Shown here: in pieces, positions 54,532 to 64,000 of the stretch
Layout of the letters: each line of letters opens with the position of its first letter
Position numbering within the stretch: position 1 is the stretch's first letter
Source: Microcyclospora pomicola
Taxonomy: Eukaryota; Ascomycota; Dothideomycetes; Capnodiales
Assembly: GCA_002786065.1 (NCBI GenBank)
Contig: NHNY01000016.1
Location: forward strand, 124,001-188,000
Reading direction: 5' to 3'
Length of the DNA stretch: 64,000 nucleotides
Program-made: the position numbers and the translations under genes
The notes under the pieces: model-generated
What the model was told of the DNA's origin: nothing
Seen by the model: only the letters and a program-made list of their open reading frames with translations
Databases searched by the model: none

Positions 54532-55347
54532 ATGGCGTACAACTACAGCAACCCGCCGTATGGTAATGCTGGCTACGAGCAGATCCCCCCTCAGATCCGC
54601 AATCCATTTGCACCTCCGCCCCCAGCACAATCCGCCTACACTCCCCAGAACGCCACCTATGATCCGGAACACGAAGCACAAATCGCCCAGTGGCAGTCGG
54701 CATATCTTCCACAGGACCAACTGGATAAGGGCAAGAAGACTGGCAGGAACGAGAAGGTCGACAATCCCAACAGCACGCCTATTGGCGTACAAGGTCCTGT
54801 CGCCCCAGAGGGTAGCGCGACGGTGATCAGAGACGGCAAGGAGTTGACGGTCAAGCGCAAGGGCGGTGGTGAACAGTGGGAGGACAAGACGTTGCTTGAG
54901 TGGGATCCTACACAGTTCCGAATCCAAGTGGGCAACCTGGCTGGAGAGGTGACAGATGACTCGCTCGCGAAAGCTTTTGCTAGTTATGGCGTCGCGAAAG
55001 CGCGTGTAATTCGTGACAAGCGGACGACGAAATCCAAGGGATACGGGTTCGTCTCGTTCACGGATGCGGAGCAAGGCTTCAAGGCAGCACGAGAGATGGT
55101 CAACAAATACATCGGCAGTCATCCGGTCACGATCGCAAGAGCAAAGACCGATGTGAAGCCGACGGTGCTCAAGGACAACAGACACCCGAAAAACAAGAAC
55201 AACCGGAACAAGAATAGGAAGACCGACGGCAAGAATAAGGACCAGCCGGCTAAGCAGGATGACCCGCTGCGCGCACATACCGGTGCTCATATCGAGAAGA
55301 AGCCGGTGCGGAATCCGAACGCGCCATCGCTGAAGATGCTGGGCTAG
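54532..55347 (+). CDS. RBM42-like RNA-binding protein
   Basis: Single exon, 271 aa. Residues 1-60 are Pro/Tyr/Gln-rich (MAYNYSNPPYGNAGYEQIPP). Around residues 95-125 lies TVIRDGKELTVKRKGGGEQW, then EDKTLLEWDPTQFRIQVGNL enters a single RRM (about 137-215) with RNP2 RIQVGNL and RNP1 KGYGFVSF; the helix AKAFASYGVAKARVIRDKRT lies between. The WDPTQFRIQVGNL-type lead into the RRM is characteristic of RBM42. The C-terminus is basic (NKNNRNKNRKTDGKNKDQ) and ends with RNPNAPSLKMLG. The protein is probably nuclear and associated with splicing factors, as RBM42 is in animals; that role is inferred. Confidence 0.88.
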   Translation: MAYNYSNPPYGNAGYEQIPPQIRNPFAPPPPAQSAYTPQNATYDPEHEAQIAQWQSAYLPQDQLDKGKKTGRNEKVDNPNSTPIGVQGPVAPEGSATVIRDGKELTVKRKGGGEQWEDKTLLEWDPTQFRIQVGNLAGEVTDDSLAKAFASYGVAKARVIRDKRTTKSKGYGFVSFTDAEQGFKAAREMVNKYIGSHPVTIARAKTDVKPTVLKDNRHPKNKNNRNKNRKTDGKNKDQPAKQDDPLRAHTGAHIEKKPVRNPNAPSLKMLG

Positions 55348-56267
55348 ATGCTGCGGTTTCGTGAGCAAGCAGCGCCAAGATCTGAAGCGGCTGAAGTGCA
55401 AGTCCATTTTTGAGGAACCTGACCAGCAGACCATATGCCGATGGCCTCGAGCTACGAGGATTTCACACCAAGAGTAAGCTCTAGACACTGCCAATCGATT
55501 GCTTTGGAGCTCTTCGCTAACATCACAAACCAAAGTCGTACGTCCATGAGTGTTGGCTGTGACGTGTTCTCAGAATTTTTGATGTTGCGTGTGTTGTCCT
55601 AGCAGGTCTTCACAGATTGACACCGATCACGTCACTACCGCGATGAACATCACAGGAAATAGACTGCTTGATCGTGATGAAAGCCCATGTGACCATCGAT
55701 CTTATTACACGATATGATTGCTGGCGGTAAGTTATAACATTCATTCTCTTGGCGAAGGACTGCTTGGCGAAGGACTGCCTGGCGAAGGACTGCCTGGCGA
55801 AGGACTGCTTGGCGAAGTCTATTTATTAGACGCCAAACGCCCATTCGCTGTCGAGCGCGATGAGACTAAACCGCACGCATGGCACACGTCACATGCACAA
55901 CTGTCGAGCGTTTGATGGCAGGTTCTGGACGACCATCTCGCGCGCTCTTAACAGCCTCGCGCAGTGATCTTCCTATCATCACACCACTAAGCGCAGTCGT
56001 CACAAACCCCGCCTCTTTGCCAAGTGGCTAAACCAACAAGATCATGGAGATCTTCCGCTCATGACCTCGAAAAAGCAACATGACATTGTGCGCTGTCCAG
56101 ATGGGTGCCATTGCCTGGAATGTGTGCTTGACCAGAGGATCGTCTATACGAGTGGTCCCATGTCATCGGTAATCATACATACAACATCATATAAATAATG
56201 TCCTGCTGCAGAGCAGCGCAAATGGCATCGTTACCTACTTCCATCATATCCAACACACATCTTCGAC
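55348..56267. other. Intergenic with a 15-bp tandem repeat
   Basis: 920 bp between two plus-strand genes. Apart from the minisatellite at 55748-55817 no feature was recognised. Confidence 0.5.
55748..55817. repeat. 15-bp minisatellite, about 4.6 copies
   Basis: Unit CTTGGCGAAGGACTG; copies two to four differ only at the second base of the unit (CTT or CCT), and the last copy is cut after GGCGAAG. As the period is a multiple of three, each frame is open through it, giving spurious short ORFs on both strands (a repeated LRQAV peptide on the minus strand). Confidence 0.9.
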
Positions 56268-57115
56268 ATGGCTGGTAAGGCAGTCCCTGCAATTGTCGGA
56301 CTTCTTTCCTTCCTATGTTTTGCCCTCAGCATTGCAGACCTAGCTCTTGTCGGCTATGCAGAGAGCAAAATGCAAGGCGAGGAGGAAGATGCCTCGTTCT
56401 GGCCACCAAGCTATGACATCTCCACCTCGTACCAAACTGTCCCGAATTTGCCAACATGGTTGCTTGTCCTGCGTGTCGACCAGACAATGCTTGTCGCCGC
56501 CGCCTTCAGTGTGGTCGCGGGCTTTTGCTGCATCGTCGCCACTACACCGCTTCTCACGAGTGCAATACGAAAACCAACACGGATGGTCTGGCCGCTCATC
56601 TGTTTCGTGACCAGCTGCATCGCCATGATTATCACGCTGGCCATGTTCGTTTACGTCTTTACCGAGCACTACACCAGTCTGCAACTCCCGGTCGACAGCG
56701 CGCTTCTCGGACAGTATCTCACCCAGCTTCGCGGAGGCTACGTTCGTCGCGGCCGCAGCAACCATATGACCGCGGAGGCTTACATGTGTCAATTGACCCC
56801 GGCATTCTCAGCGGGAGTCGCGGAGTTCCACATTGACGATAGCTATTGGGTGGACAACTGCAAAACCTTGGTAAGTCGTCTACGCGTCCTGATTCACCTC
56901 CTTGTCTAGAGGTGTCGCATAGCACATACTGACCTAGGTCTTTTTCTACATCACAGAAAGCAGCACGATGGATCATGCTTCCCAATTTGATCTGCCTCAT
57001 CGGTCTTGTGTTCGCTAGCTCTGTGCTCGTGTTTCGCTGTGTCGTTGCTCGGAGAAAGCAAGGCACTAACACCGGGTCAAAGGAGGTGTATAATGCATCT
57101 GTTTCGACCGCATGA
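56268..57115 (+). CDS. Four-span membrane protein, unknown
   Basis: Two exons: 56268-56870 and 56957-57115, with an 86-nt intron (GTAAGT, branch CTGAC, end TCACAG); phase 0; 253 aa. Four hydrophobic spans: VPAIVGLLSFLCFALSIADL (residues about 6-28), MLVAAAFSVVAGFCCIVATT (about 73-96), VWPLICFVTSCIAMIITLAM (about 106-128), and, in exon 2, LPNLICLIGLVFASSVLVFR (about 209-230). Loop 1 is acidic with PSYDISTSYQTVPNLPTWLL; loop 2 holds a Cys-containing segment (EAYMCQLTP and DNCKTL), perhaps a disulfide. The layout resembles fungal tetraspan (MARVEL- or SUR7-like) proteins, but no family signature is seen. Confidence 0.75.
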
Positions 57116-57505
57116 GGCTGGGATGAAGATTCGCGAAACGCAGCATCTACTCTGTTGGGTGAACATGTCATGAAATTTCGAGTATCACGGTCTACTTGGT
57201 GGCGTCATTTCATGACAGCAGTACATTGACCTCTGCCCGTAGCGTCATACCAACGCTCTTGGGTTACAGCATTCAGTCGTCTACACGTCATGTCATCATG
57301 CCACAGTATTTGAAGACGTCCAGAATTCAATACATGATGCTTCACCGATCGACCGATCAGCTTTCCCTCCCTCTCCATCAAACAATACATGAAACCCACG
57401 AGATGCGCCACGTTGATTGACTCCTATTTCCCTCCCTCGTGCATCCTTCATCATACCCACCGACCACTAAACCTCCGCCATCCCCCATCCCCCCACATTA
57501 CTGAA
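57116..57505. other. Tail-to-tail intergenic region
   Basis: 390 bp between the tetraspan gene and the small minus-strand gene. No signal other than pyrimidine-rich stretches near 57420-57500. Confidence 0.4.
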
Positions 57506-57862
57506 TCACCTCACCACCCTCTCTCCCTCCGGCATCCCCTTACCAAACCACCCTCTCAACAACTCCAAATCCCGCTCGTCCAACCCTGGCTCCTCCGTCC
57601 CATACCGCGCGACCAACAGTCCCACCAAACTTCCCTGGCGCGCCGCCCGCGTGCCCGGGACATCGCCAGGCGCGTCGACCCAGTCGTGCTGACGTAGCAA
57701 CCCGTCGCGCTGGGATGCTGGGTCGGTGCAGAACTGCTGGAGGAGTAAGAGGTTGGGCGCGTCGAAGACGGCGGTGTCGGGGAGGTTGTGGTTGTTGATT
57801 ATGGAGGGGGTCAGTTCGTGTGTGCGTAGTTGGTCGGCGGTTGACCAGCCTGGTGGCGCCAT
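57506..57862 (-). CDS. Small hypothetical protein, 118 aa
   Basis: The first ATG of the frame is at 57862 (MAPPGWSTADQLRTHELTPS). The text continues IINNHNLPDTAVFDAPNLLL, LLQQFCTDPASQRDGLLRQH and ends RGWFGKGMPEGERVVR. Composition looks like a soluble, helical protein without signal peptide. An upstream exon is possible because the frame stays open to 57916 and a CATAG acceptor-like word precedes it. No family recognised; it may be a lineage-specific gene or part of a longer one. Confidence 0.45.
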   Translation of the reverse strand: MAPPGWSTADQLRTHELTPSIINNHNLPDTAVFDAPNLLLLQQFCTDPASQRDGLLRQHDWVDAPGDVPGTRAARQGSLVGLLVARYGTEEPGLDERDLELLRGWFGKGMPEGERVVR

Positions 57863-58559
57863 TGAGTTGGGTGGTGGCAGTGGTGAGTCGGGGTTGCAGT
57901 GTGGAGTAGACTGCACTATGGAACGCTGAAGAGGGAGGGGGAGTGGAGTCGAGGGATGGATGGAGAAGAGGAATGGGGTACATGGTTGCCTGGTGCGGCA
58001 CAGTGGCTTTCTTATCTACCTCATACTGGTTTTGGTCGGAGGTGGGGTTTGGTGAAAGGGGCGGCATGAGGTACTGAAGGCATATCAATGAATGATGTAT
58101 CGATACGCTCCTCTTCATGCTGATAGTAGTCTACCTATTCCGAAAGATGGACGGCTCCTAGATGCTGCATCTTACTAAAAGCAGCGATTTGTGGCACAGG
58201 CCCAGATACATGTAGGTTGCTGAAAACAGAACTGCCTGGAAGGGCAAGGCATAGTGCAAGAATGTCGAATAATCAAGACACTGATCCAGTAGAGTATCAA
58301 TGAACCGGTAATGTCCTTCCACCTTGGACTGCTTAGCGAAAACACGCGATATGGTAGTGTAGACACACGAGCAAGCTGAAGTGTGGTCAACGGGTAGTCA
58401 GCACAAATGCGCCGGACACTCGACTGGCGCGCGGCTCTTCCCGTCCTTCGCCGCCAAGAGTTTGTCCGCCCACGGAATTTGCTTCACGAAGTCTTTCTCG
58501 AACGACGTCGCAGTCAAGACTCAACTAACCACACAGCACAACTCGTCAATACCGCCGCA
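57863..58559. other. Intergenic, eL18 promoter region
   Basis: 697 bp separating divergent genes. Nothing specific recognised; the overlapping frame 57540-58118 is in another phase and lacks protein character. Confidence 0.4.
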
Positions 58560-59335
58560 ATGGGTATTGATTTGGACGCACACCAGTACGTACACGTACA
58601 TGGATCCCCGCAAGTGTCCAGAGCATCAGCTCTGGATGCGATTTGAGAGCGGTTGATACTGACAGGATGTCTATAGCCAGAGGTCGGCCCACAGGAAGGC
58701 ACCTGTGAGCAAGAACCCATACCTGAGCATCCTGAACAAGCTGTTAGCCAACCCCGTAAGCCCTTCGATCACATTGGCACGACTGACGTGGCCCTCCCTA
58801 GCTACTCGTTCCTTGCCCGCCGTACCGACTCCAAGTTCAACAACACCGTCCTCCGCCGCCTGCGCGCCTCCCGCATCAACCGCGCCCCGATCTCCTTGAG
58901 CAAGATCGTTGGTGTCACCACCAACGAGCACTCCGCCTCCGCCTACGAGGGCAAGATCCGCGCCATCGTGGCCACCGTCACCGATGACAACCGCCTCTAC
59001 GAGGTCCCCAAGATGACCATCTGTGCGCTGCGCTTCACTGCGACCGCTCGTGCCCGGATCGAGAAGGCTGGCGGCGAGTGCATCACTTTCGACCAGCTCG
59101 CTCTCCGTGCTCCTACTGGCACCAACGTTGTTCTCCTCCGTGGTCCCAAGAACGCACGTGAGGCCGTGAAGCACTTCGGCTTTGGTCCTCACCAGCACAA
59201 GGTGCGTAAAATTGCATCGCAAGAGGTTTCCAACACCACAACTGACACCCGTTACAGAAGCCTTACATCGAGAGCAAGGGCCGGAAATTCGAGAGGGGTC
59301 GTGGACGCAGGCGGTCCAAGGGTTTCAAGGTTTAA
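58560..59335 (+). CDS. RPL18: Ribosomal protein eL18
   Basis: Four exons: 58560-58585, 58677-58742, 58802-59201 and 59258-59335, introns 91, 59 and 56 nt. The product is 189 aa: [100 protein letters not shown] and the basic end [12 protein letters not shown]. Length and every block match eL18 of the 60S subunit. The second donor is GTTAGC (58743), required to make NKLYSFLARR; a stronger-looking GTAAGC 13 nt further on would shift the frame. If the last intron is retained, the frame runs on into intergenic sequence, which explains a long spurious ORF here. Confidence 0.96.
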
Positions 59336-59870
59336 ACGCTTTCTGCAGATTTACGATCAAATGGCTGGAAGAACAGACAAGACAACATGCAGGCGTACTG
59401 GAATCATAACCGTATGCTTTGTGGAGTGTCTATGGGGCTGTGTTTGGCGCTGGGCAATATCTGTGGTGTCACTTCATAGGCATTGCAAACAGCGTTTGAA
59501 CGTCTCATGTTTCGTGTCGAGAATTTGTCCTTGTATCGTGACTACGTCGTATTATCACTCCCGATGGAAACCACAAAAATGCAGACGAACACGGTCTGGG
59601 TCGTTCGTTGATGAGATGACCAGTAAAGCAAATTATCCTTGCACCACTGTATCTCTCTGCGGTTCATGTTGTCGCAACCCCCTTGTGAAGTCATAATTTT
59701 CCGGGTTCAAAAAGTTTGGACTTCACCTCCCCATTGAGTCTTGTGACATAACTTTCTTGCCTTTCTCATACTTTATAATCGAACATCTGTACGACTTGAT
59801 CATCGTTGCTTCTGTGCAAATCTCATACAAGAATAACATGCTTCCCGCCTAGAAAAGAAAAAACAAAATC
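59336..59870. other. Intergenic, ADE2 promoter
   Basis: 535 bp between two plus-strand genes. A TATAAT-like element (TTTATAATCG, around 59771) lies about 100 bp upstream of the ADE2 start codon, and an A-rich stretch (AAAAGAAAAAACAAAATC) directly precedes the ATG. Confidence 0.45.
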
Positions 59871-61562
59871 ATGGACAAGACTGTTGGCGTGCTCGGTGGG
59901 GGCCAACTCGGCCGCATGCTCGTCGAAGCGGCCAATCTTCTCGACATCAAGATCAACTTCCTCGACGCTGGGTTGTCGTCCGCAAAACAAGTCAGCAACC
60001 ACGACGGGCATGTGGACGGCTCGTTCAAAGACCCGGCGAAGATCAAAGAGTTAGCCGCCACCTCGGACGTCCTCACGGTCGAAATCGAACATGTCGACAC
60101 GCAGATTCTAGAGCAGATCGCCTCGTCGGTCGATGTGCAGCCGAGCTGGAAGACGATCCGCACCATCCAGGATAAGTATCTCCAGAAGGAGCATCTACAG
60201 AGTCATGGGGTGGCGACGGCGCAGTCGCTCCCGCTCGCGCAGGCGACAGAGGAGGAGTTGAGCAAAGCTGCCGCGGCGCTGGGATTGCCACTCATGCTCA
60301 AGTCGCGACGAGAAGCGTACGATGGCAAGGGCAACTTCCCCGTCAAGACAAAGGACGACTTCAAACCCGCACTCGAAGCACTAGGTGGCAACCGCGACTT
60401 GTACGCCGAGAAATGGGCCGAGTTCAGGATGGAGCTGGCGGTGATGGTGGTCAAGACGAAAGACGAGGTGCTCTCCTACCCGACCGTCGAGACGATCCAC
60501 GAGAACAGCATCTGCAAGCTCGTGTACGCGCCCGCGCGCGGCGTGTCGGCGGCCATCAACGACCAGGCGCAGGCGCTCGCACGGAAAGCCGTCGACGCCT
60601 TCTGGGGCAAAGGCGTGTTCGGCGTGGAGATGTTCCTGCTCGCCGACGACACGCTGCTGATCAACGAGATCGCGCCGCGGCCGCACAATTCCGGCCACTA
60701 CACCATCGAGGCCAGCCCCGTGTCGCAGTACGAGGCGCATCTGCGCGCCATCCTCGACCTCCCGCTGCTCGCGCGCGACCTCCGCCTGCGCGAACCCGCC
60801 ATCATGCTCAACATCCTCGGCGGCGACACCCCGGACTCGCATCTGCGCTTCGCCCAGGAGGCCATCCGCCAGCCCAGCACCAAGATCCATCTCTACGGGA
60901 AAGGCGCCGCGCGCAAAGGCCGCAAGATGGGCCACATCACCGTGTTCGCGCCGACGATGGCCGAGGCCGAGACGCTGATCGCACCGATGATCGCCTTCGT
61001 CGACGGGACCTCGCCCTCCACCACCCCAGCACCCGCCACCCCGCTCGTCGCCGTCGTCATGGGCTCCGACAGCGACCTGCCGGTGCTGCAACCCGGCCTC
61101 GCGATTCTCGACCAGCTCGCCATCCCCTACACGACGCGCATCACGTCCGCCCACCGCACGCCCACCTGGATGGCCGACTACGCCTCCAGCGCCGCGGCGC
61201 GCGGCACGAAAGTCCTCATCGCCGCGGCCGGCGGCGCCGCGCATCTGCCCGGCATGGCGGCCGCGCACACGCCGCTGCCCGTCATCGGGATCCCCGTCAA
61301 GCCGAGCGTGGGCGACGGCACCGACAGCGTGCTGAGCATCCTCAACATGCCGCGCGGCGTGCCCGTCGCGACCGTCAGCGTCAACAACAGCACCAACGCG
61401 GCGCTACTGGCGGCGCGGATCTTGGGCGCCGGCGACGCGGGCGTGCGGGAGCGCGTCGAGGCGTACATGCGCGCCGCGGAGGAGGAGGTGCGCGGGAAGG
61501 ATCGCCGGTTGCTGGAGATGGGACCGCAGCGGTATTTGACCGAGGTGTTGGGGAAGAAGTAG
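59871..61562 (+). CDS. ADE2: ADE2, phosphoribosylaminoimidazole carboxylase (PurK-PurE fusion)
   Basis: Single exon, 563 aa. Residues 1-380 are the PurK-like ATP-grasp half: [80 protein letters not shown] and [10 protein letters not shown]. After a Pro/Thr linker (about 383-392), the PurE half starts with [20 protein letters not shown] at about 391 and holds [34 protein letters not shown] and [20 protein letters not shown]. It carboxylates AIR to CAIR in purine synthesis; loss causes the red pigment of yeast ade2 mutants. The PurE-proximal half has extreme GC at third positions, so several long shadow ORFs appear on both strands. Start chosen at [11 protein letters not shown], standard for the family. 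Confidence 0.97.
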   Translation: MDKTVGVLGGGQLGRMLVEAANLLDIKINFLDAGLSSAKQVSNHDGHVDGSFKDPAKIKELAATSDVLTVEIEHVDTQILEQIASSVDVQPSWKTIRTIQDKYLQKEHLQSHGVATAQSLPLAQATEEELSKAAAALGLPLMLKSRREAYDGKGNFPVKTKDDFKPALEALGGNRDLYAEKWAEFRMELAVMVVKTKDEVLSYPTVETIHENSICKLVYAPARGVSAAINDQAQALARKAVDAFWGKGVFGVEMFLLADDTLLINEIAPRPHNSGHYTIEASPVSQYEAHLRAILDLPLLARDLRLREPAIMLNILGGDTPDSHLRFAQEAIRQPSTKIHLYGKGAARKGRKMGHITVFAPTMAEAETLIAPMIAFVDGTSPSTTPAPATPLVAVVMGSDSDLPVLQPGLAILDQLAIPYTTRITSAHRTPTWMADYASSAAARGTKVLIAAAGGAAHLPGMAAAHTPLPVIGIPVKPSVGDGTDSVLSILNMPRGVPVATVSVNNSTNAALLAARILGAGDAGVRERVEAYMRAAEEEVRGKDRRLLEMGPQRYLTEVLGKK

Positions 61563-61825
61563 AGGGGAAAGTGAAGGGATTTATGTTACGGATGAGGTAC
61601 ATGGGATGTCTACGTAGGAATGAGGAGAGGGCGAGAGGAAGCGAAGAAGAAGGAGGAAGAGTTGGATTGCTCGCTAAATGTAAATGCTACGCAACACACG
61701 CCGGATCACCGTCCATCATCGTCATCGTCATCGGCGTCGTCTTCGTCAATATCTTCGTCATGTTCGTGCAGTGAAGGGGGCATTGGCTATAGTGCCACCG
61801 AATGGTGCGAGCTATAAACTCATCT

Positions 61826-63628
61826 TCACACCTCGCCCCAGCCGCCCAGTCCCGAGCTGATGGCGGGTCCACTGCCACTGCCCACACTCCCTCCCAGATC
61901 CCAATAGTGCCGCGAACTGCCACTGCGACTGTGGCGGCTGCGGCGTGTGCTCTGACTCGCGCAGCTGCTGCCACCAGGCCGCTTCTGCAGGAGCGTTTGC
62001 ATGTGGTGGCGCCGGAGCAGGCTGTCTCGGCGACGTTGCTGGGCATTGGCGGCGGCGCGTGAGACGAGCGGGTGTTGGCGGCGGATGACTTCGGCGCGAC
62101 GCAGGTTTTCTGGTGAAGTACCCAACGCGGAGGCTGTGTTGTTGGCGGGGCTGACCCAGGACGGAGGGAGTGGTCCGTTGGGTGGCGGTGCGGTTGAAGA
62201 TTGTGGCGGCGGGGGCGATGTGGAGGTGGAGGAGCCAGAGGAGAAGCGCGACTTGAGGTATTGGAAGATCACGTTGACGTCTACATCACGTTCCCAGTAT
62301 TCGCGCTGCTGATCCAGGCGGTTGGCTTCGGTGCTTGGTTGAGCGGGCTCCTCTTCGATGCCCCAAAGGGAAGTATCGGTTTGGTCTGTAGGTGAAGCGG
62401 GCGCTTGCGCTAGAGTTGGGGCGAATACAGGATCGGAAGAACGGCGGGCAAGTGGTAACCGTCGCTGCAAGCGTGAGGGTGTTGGCTGAGGCCGGGTATA
62501 TGAAGCAGGAATGCCTGCATAGTCGAGTTCCTGTTGTGCAGCACGTACATAAGTTGAAAACGCGCCAGAAGGGTGCTCGGAGAATTGGTGAACCAGAATG
62601 CCAAGCTCACGGGCAATCCGTTCGATGAGCTTCGTCTCCCAGCCCGGGGCTTGATCTCGAAAGGTGACTCGCGATTCATTCGAGACAGCAGCCGCGATGG
62701 GTGAAGGTTGTGTAGGCGTGGGAGATGGATCATCGACAAGCTGTTCACCGAAAATGACAGACAATGTGGTTTCGTCCAATCCGATCAGGTCTTCGATCAC
62801 GCGGCGTGTGATGCGCCGCCAGAACGACTCGCTGGGTTGCTGCCCGTCGCCGAACTTGTCGTGCTCGGATCCTCCAGCGTACACGCTGTTGGTCTGCCGA
62901 CCAGCAGCAGTAGTCTCTCGCACGCTCGGGAGTGTCCCGATCGAAGCACCCATCCTACTCATGTGCCTCCGCCGTCTCCTCGCGTCGCGCTCGATCTCCT
63001 CCAACACAGCCTTGCTCTGCTCCATCCGCCATTGCTCGATCCGAGCCGTACGTTCGTCGGCCGGATCGATGACAGCTTCTTGCTCCTCCTCCATCACACC
63101 CAGCTGTGGCTGCCCACTACTTCGCCGATACCTCCCCCGTCGCCGATGTGGATTGTGGCGTTCAAACTGCCACAACTGCTCTTGAAAGCCGTCGGAGGAT
63201 GGAAAGGCTCCCAGGCCATCATGTGTGGGGAGTATTGCGCCGCCGCTTTGGTCGATGTGGTTGGAGGAGGTGGAGAAAGGGTGGTGGAATGCGTGCAGGC
63301 CATCGTCCAGACTGTCAAGCTCCGCGCCGTCGTCATCGTAGTCGGTCCCTAAACCGGCAGCATCTCCTTCGCCACCATCTGTGACAGCTTGCGATCGAAT
63401 GTGCGTCTCCAAGGAACCAAAGTCGGAGAGGTGTGTGGCGGTGCGCGGGGTTTGGGATGTTCGCGAGCGGTCTTCATCGGTCTGGGGAGAGAAGAGGATC
63501 CATTCCTGGCTTTCCGCGAGCGATCGTTTGCGCCCGGGGACTACAGCTGGAGCAGCATCGACGGTGGGTTGTGGGAGCGAGTGCAGGCGTGAGACGGTCG
63601 GGCGTTGTTGTGGTTGTTGAAACGCCAT
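61826..63628 (-). CDS. Hypothetical protein, 600 aa, mostly disordered
   Basis: Single exon. It begins MAFQQPQQRPTVSRLHSLPQ and has low-complexity Ser/Pro/Gln-rich stretches throughout. The most structured parts are an Arg/Glu helix at about residues 185-225 (ERTARIEQWRMEQSKAVLEE), SFWRRITRRVIEDLIGLDET near 270-290, and WETKLIERIARELGILVHQF at about 325-345 followed by SEHPSGAFSTYVRAAQQELD. A second helical segment REYWERDVDVNVIFQYLKSR lies near 445-465. No signal peptide, no transmembrane span and no catalytic motif. These blocks look conserved enough for a real gene, and the frame is long in a GC-rich strand, but I do not recognise the family. Confidence 0.72.
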   Translation of the reverse strand: MAFQQPQQRPTVSRLHSLPQPTVDAAPAVVPGRKRSLAESQEWILFSPQTDEDRSRTSQTPRTATHLSDFGSLETHIRSQAVTDGGEGDAAGLGTDYDDDGAELDSLDDGLHAFHHPFSTSSNHIDQSGGAILPTHDGLGAFPSSDGFQEQLWQFERHNPHRRRGRYRRSSGQPQLGVMEEEQEAVIDPADERTARIEQWRMEQSKAVLEEIERDARRRRRHMSRMGASIGTLPSVRETTAAGRQTNSVYAGGSEHDKFGDGQQPSESFWRRITRRVIEDLIGLDETTLSVIFGEQLVDDPSPTPTQPSPIAAAVSNESRVTFRDQAPGWETKLIERIARELGILVHQFSEHPSGAFSTYVRAAQQELDYAGIPASYTRPQPTPSRLQRRLPLARRSSDPVFAPTLAQAPASPTDQTDTSLWGIEEEPAQPSTEANRLDQQREYWERDVDVNVIFQYLKSRFSSGSSTSTSPPPPQSSTAPPPNGPLPPSWVSPANNTASALGTSPENLRRAEVIRRQHPLVSRAAANAQQRRRDSLLRRHHMQTLLQKRPGGSSCASQSTRRSRHSRSGSSRHYWDLGGSVGSGSGPAISSGLGGWGEV

Positions 63629-64000
63629 GGGGGTTGTTGTTGTGATCGGGGGGCGGTCGCGAAGTCACGCGAGGGGAGGGGCCAGGTCGATGATGCCCAG
63701 TTGTGCCAGCCAAGGGGGACAACAAGCAGCTGGAACTGGACGCAGGCGGGTGATATGGTATACAGATGCTTTGTTAGGAGTCTGGCGTATTCGTTATTGT
63801 TGAGAGTAGAGTAGAGTGTGTATTGTAGACGTCGACGACAAAGAGATAGCGGTAGCGGAATGTCGATGTCAAGATGAGGTGCTCTGGCGTTATCGGCGGG
63901 TGATGATGAGCTCGACTTGTCTAGTATGGGGCGTAGTATGCTGTTGGCGCCCGCTCCTGTTAATCACACCGACGAGCCTCTGATAATGTTTGCTGGATGA
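63629..64000. other. Promoter side of the last gene, window end
   Basis: 372 bp upstream of the minus-strand gene, G-rich near the start codon. Nothing else recognised before the window edge. Confidence 0.4.

Noticed and set aside
60413-61774. A 453-codon plus-strand frame overlapping ADE2, and a 295-codon antisense frame at 60381-61268
   Set aside because: Both are shadows of ADE2, caused by very high third-position GC; composition is extreme in Arg/Ala/Gly/His and no family is visible.

Overview
The window is nuclear DNA of a filamentous ascomycete, most likely a dothideomycete (order not certain). The evidence is dense single-copy fungal genes on both strands, short introns (mostly 53-99 nt, GT..AG, with CTGAC/CTAAC-like branch sites near the 3' end), full-length fungal orthologues of housekeeping proteins, and no operon structure. 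I see no transposon, LTR element, virus remnant, CRISPR array or rRNA operon.

Layout. 1-14 kb: the tail of an unknown coiled-coil gene, a secreted PhiA-like cell-wall protein, the spindle-checkpoint protein MAD1, a small membrane protein, cytosolic serine hydroxymethyltransferase (four exons), an unknown 229-aa protein, a secreted chitin-binding/lysozyme-like protein and an F-box-like protein. 14-28 kb: FCP1 (RNA polymerase II CTD phosphatase), PRI1 (DNA primase catalytic subunit, with an ACGCG cluster upstream), a DUF1917/BLES03 protein, allantoinase, a second F-box-like protein and a large coiled-coil protein. 28-31.5 kb: a gene-poor stretch holding a U2 snRNA gene. 31.5-46 kb: the checkpoint kinase BUB1, a LENG1/Cir_N-type protein, a fungal conserved protein with a Ser-rich tail, IST1 (ESCRT-III), the ubiquitin-conjugating enzyme UBC4, ribosomal protein eL42 and a DUF1772 membrane protein. 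46-64 kb: RQC2 (ribosome quality control), a secreted GMC oxidoreductase, an RBM42-like RNA-binding protein, a tetraspan membrane protein, a small uncertain gene, ribosomal protein eL18, ADE2 and a 600-aa unknown protein.

The most striking object is the U2 snRNA gene at about 29433-29680. Its conserved parts are all present (5' stem, GUAGUA branch-site recognition sequence, stem IIa, Sm site, stem-loop IV), but a 61-nt intron of mRNA type (GTACGT ... CTGAC ... CTCCAG) interrupts it one nucleotide before GUAGUA. The RNA that recognises intron branch points would itself have to be spliced before it can work. Other points worth checking are two identical Cdc20-binding ABBA-type motifs plus two KEN boxes in a kinase-bearing BUB1, an in-frame TGA in the gene at 38.2-40.0 kb that an alternative splice site would skip, a better-looking decoy 5' splice site inside an eL18 intron, and a 345-nt intron directly after the eL42 start codon.

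The genes do not form a pathway cluster. They are ordinary genomic neighbours, although two spindle-checkpoint genes lie about 27 kb apart.
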